Shown here piece by piece: positions 34,951 to 36,326 of a stretch of 36,326 nt of DNA (within the stretch, counting starts at the first letter, position 1; every line of letters starts with the position of its first letter). Origin of the DNA: Deltaproteobacteria bacterium (GTDB taxonomy: Bacteria; Desulfobacterota; SM23-61); assembly GCA_016875165.1 (NCBI GenBank), contig VGSF01000049.1, forward strand, positions 1 to 36,326. The letters run 5' to 3'. The notes below the pieces were generated by a model. The model did no database searches, was not told the origin of the DNA, and saw nothing but the letters and a program-made list of their open reading frames with translations. Made by a program: the position numbers and the translations under genes.

Positions 34951-35210
34951 TGATGATGTCGTAAATAGTCGTCACTCCGGCCTGCCTGTGCCTGGCAGAC
35001 AGGTGAAAACCGGAGTCCAGAGGTTTGATAAATACTTGATTGTATAGGAAATTGCTTTTTGGACACGGATGAACACAGATTATCAAGATAAATTAAAAAG
35101 AAAATAATTATCTGTGGTTATCTGCGAAAATCTGTGTCCCCATTAATTTAATTCCAACTTTCGCCGGAATGACGAGGAAAGGGGCTTTCGGACTTTTTAC
35201 GAGACCATCA
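34951..35210. mobile_element. MITE copy 3 (260 bp), interrupted by a nested insertion
   Basis: TIRs TGATGATGTCGTAAATAGTC and GACTTTTTACGAGACCATCA, flanked by GATT (34947-34950 and 35211-35214). The left 70 bp are nearly identical to copy 2 (GTCACTCCGGCCTGCCTGTG onward). In the middle is about 100 bp absent from copy 2: the ATTGTATAGGAA motif (35039) and a GGACACGGATGAACACAGAT / ATCTGTGTCC inverted repeat (about 35061-35140). Confidence 0.75.
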
Positions 35211-35230
35211 GATTTGGTTGGCCTGTAAGA

Positions 35231-35896
35231 TCAAGTTTGCCTATCACAAGGCTCACGGGTAGTGTTTGGGCCTGATTGACGATACCGAAGCATCCGGTGT
35301 AGTGCTTTCTCCAACCCGATTACAAAACTCTCCTTTCCAAGAGGCCTTCCCGTGCGCTCATGACCCCGAATCTCTTTGATCTCCCTTTCCGGATCTCCAG
35401 CCAATAAAAATTCTTTCCAGTCCCCAACTATCTGCAAAAGCAGAGAAACCTTTACCAGCAAATCATCCCTTCCCTCCAAATGGGCGGATGCGCTACTCCG
35501 TGGATACTCCCAGGCCTTCTCAACGATCCCTGCCCGAACCGGATTCCTCTCAGTATATCTGGCTACCGCTAATAAATAATTCTCATCCAAAGGACAAGAA
35601 GAAAATCTCCCCTACCACAGATGCCCTCTCCACCCCTCCCGAAAATTGACTCGACGTGTATATCGCCGATGGGCCTCCCCAATCCCCTTCCGCAAGGCTT
35701 CCTTGGATTCAGGAACGGCAATCAAGTGGTTTGACATCAAACAATACGCCCAGACCTCGATGGCATATTGAAAAGACCACCCGGCCATCAGCGAGATATA
35801 TTCACGAAAGTCATCTTCGCCAAAAAAGGTTGGTTAGCGACGGTTGCCACGCTGAGTAATATGGTGGGGAATTCCTGGAGGTACCACTCGAGCCAT
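35231..35896 (-). pseudogene. RAYT (REP-associated tyrosine transposase) pseudogene, two in-frame stops
   Basis: A single minus-strand frame of 222 codons runs from ATG 35896 to the stop at 35231 and matches a whole RAYT: MARVVPPGIPHHITQRGNRR, FREYISLMAGW, the IEVWAYCLMSNHLIAVPE region, GEAHRRYTRRVNFREGWRGH, and ARYTERNPVRAGIVEKA with the expected catalytic Tyr. It is broken by TAA after GNRR and TAG after GHLW, both explained by C-to-T change of a Gln codon. The HUH motif, usually NHVHLIAVP, reads NHLIAVP: two residues are lost, including one catalytic His. Clearly inactive. Confidence 0.85.
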
Positions 35897-35949
35897 TCGG
35901 GCTATGGCCCAAGAGTATTGTTATCTCTTCAGCCTGTCAAGAATTATGT

Positions 35950-36144
35950 ATGGTGTCCCCGAATTTGATGGAAGAGGAGGGGGTCGGAGAGAAGGAGTTA
36001 CGTTTGGGCGGTCAGGCTTGGAGAGTTTCCAGCGGGCGTGCGAAGATGGCTTGGCAATTAAGCCGGGAATACGGAATTCCGATGGCCGAGATCGCGCGTC
36101 ATGTAGGGGTTTGTACCCCAGCCATTGCCAATGCTATTCGATAA
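35950..36144 (+). pseudogene. RAYT C-terminal remnant with HTH domain
   Basis: Sixty-four residues on the plus strand ending at TAA 36144. VSSGRAKMAWQLSREYGIPM followed by AEIARHVGVCTPAIANAIR is the helix-turn-helix tail found at the end of the RAYT subfamily whose N-terminus reads MPRLARLDAPG (as at 1-181). The catalytic part is missing; the upstream join at about 35945 abuts the other RAYT pseudogene head to head. A decayed fragment. Confidence 0.6.
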
Positions 36145-36156
36145 ATAGAGATAAAG

Positions 36157-36326
36157 AATCACTACTGTCCAAATAAAAATTTTAACATAACATAAAACGC
36201 TATGACTTCATTGGATAATTGCAATATTTTGTACGGGAACGATTTGAATTTTGAAAAAGGCTATACTCCCCTAAAAAAGGAGGTGGCCAATGAATCGAGG
36301 TCGTACAATCTTCGCACAAGCCATGC
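36157..36326 (+). mobile_element. Left end of an IS4-family insertion sequence (partial)
   Basis: The left end is guessed from CACTACTGTCCAAATAAAAA at about 36157, which has the look of the terminal repeat of IS4-type elements with a DUF4372-containing transposase. The transposase start follows at 36290. The right end lies outside the window. Confidence 0.45.
36290..36326 (+). CDS. IS4-family transposase (DUF4372 type), first 12 codons
   Basis: ATG at 36290 preceded by AAAGGAGGTGGCCA, an excellent ribosome site. The visible residues MNRGRTIFAQAM match the typical start of IS4-type transposases with an N-terminal DUF4372 domain (MN-x-G-x-T-(I/V)-F-(A/S)-Q-L-M). Only 12 codons are visible, so the call rests on a short match and on the mobile-element surroundings. 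Confidence 0.55.
   Translation, partial: MNRGRTIFAQAM

Noticed and set aside
34799..35047. 82-codon plus-strand frame between MITE copies.
   Set aside because: About half of it reads through MITE copy 3, and the start region is the opposite strand of the upstream region of the small gene; no ribosome site.

Overview
The window reads as a chromosomal segment of a Gram-negative, probably anaerobic deltaproteobacterium (Desulfobacterota, Syntrophobacter/Syntrophales-like). This is inferred from a linked queA-tgt-yajC-secD-secF cluster, a SpoIID/LytB protein in a non-sporulating context, a bactofilin, a cobalamin-type radical SAM protein, a TAXI binding protein, a Liv transporter with an acyl-CoA ligase, and many short GC-rich palindromic intergenic repeats. 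No rRNA or tRNA gene was seen.

Layout. (1) 1-2.5 kb: the 5' part of a REP-associated tyrosine transposase (RAYT), REP-like tandem repeats, an orphan TAXI solute-binding protein, a RAYT 3' remnant and a small possible antitoxin-like gene. (2) 2.5-12.2 kb: a class I/II aminotransferase on the plus strand converges on a minus-strand housekeeping run: M16 protease, SpoIID-like protein, queA, tgt, yajC, secD, secF. (3) 12.4-13.5 kb: a plus-strand pair, a membrane coiled-coil protein and a bactofilin, behind a good sigma70-like promoter. (4) 13.5-18.6 kb: a minus-strand operon (active M16, inactive M16 partner, B12-binding-type radical SAM protein) bracketed by two 251-bp copies of a highly structured element. 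(5) 18.7-21.4 kb: the minus-strand operon ychF, EamA permease, rlpA. (6) 21.8-23.6 kb: a tightly packed, AT-richer three-gene cassette of unknown function. (7) 24.0-31.6 kb: livHMGFK and an acyl-CoA ligase, with related repeats on both sides. (8) 32.1-34.1 kb: a DapA-superfamily lyase/dehydratase and a fumarylacetoacetate-hydrolase-family enzyme. (9) 34.1-36.3 kb: a pile-up of mobile-element debris: three copies of a MITE with target duplications, a RAYT pseudogene with two in-frame stops and a damaged HUH motif, a second RAYT 3' remnant, and the start of an IS4-type transposase.

The most interesting signals are two. First, the paired 251-bp elements (13512-13762 and 18380-18630) align without gaps at about 81% identity. 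They keep a long-range GC stem through three compensatory base-pair changes, and both end in a plus-strand hairpin plus T-run. I read them as a candidate structured non-coding RNA family that I cannot name. Second, the three-gene cassette at 21.8-23.6 kb sits in an accessory position and could be a conflict or defence module; its function is unknown.

How the genes work together: yajC, secD and secF support protein export; tgt and queA are successive steps of queuosine tRNA modification. The Liv transporter, the ligase, the DapA-like enzyme and the FAH-family enzyme suggest uptake and breakdown of an organic, possibly aromatic or sugar-derived, acid, which is inference from context only.
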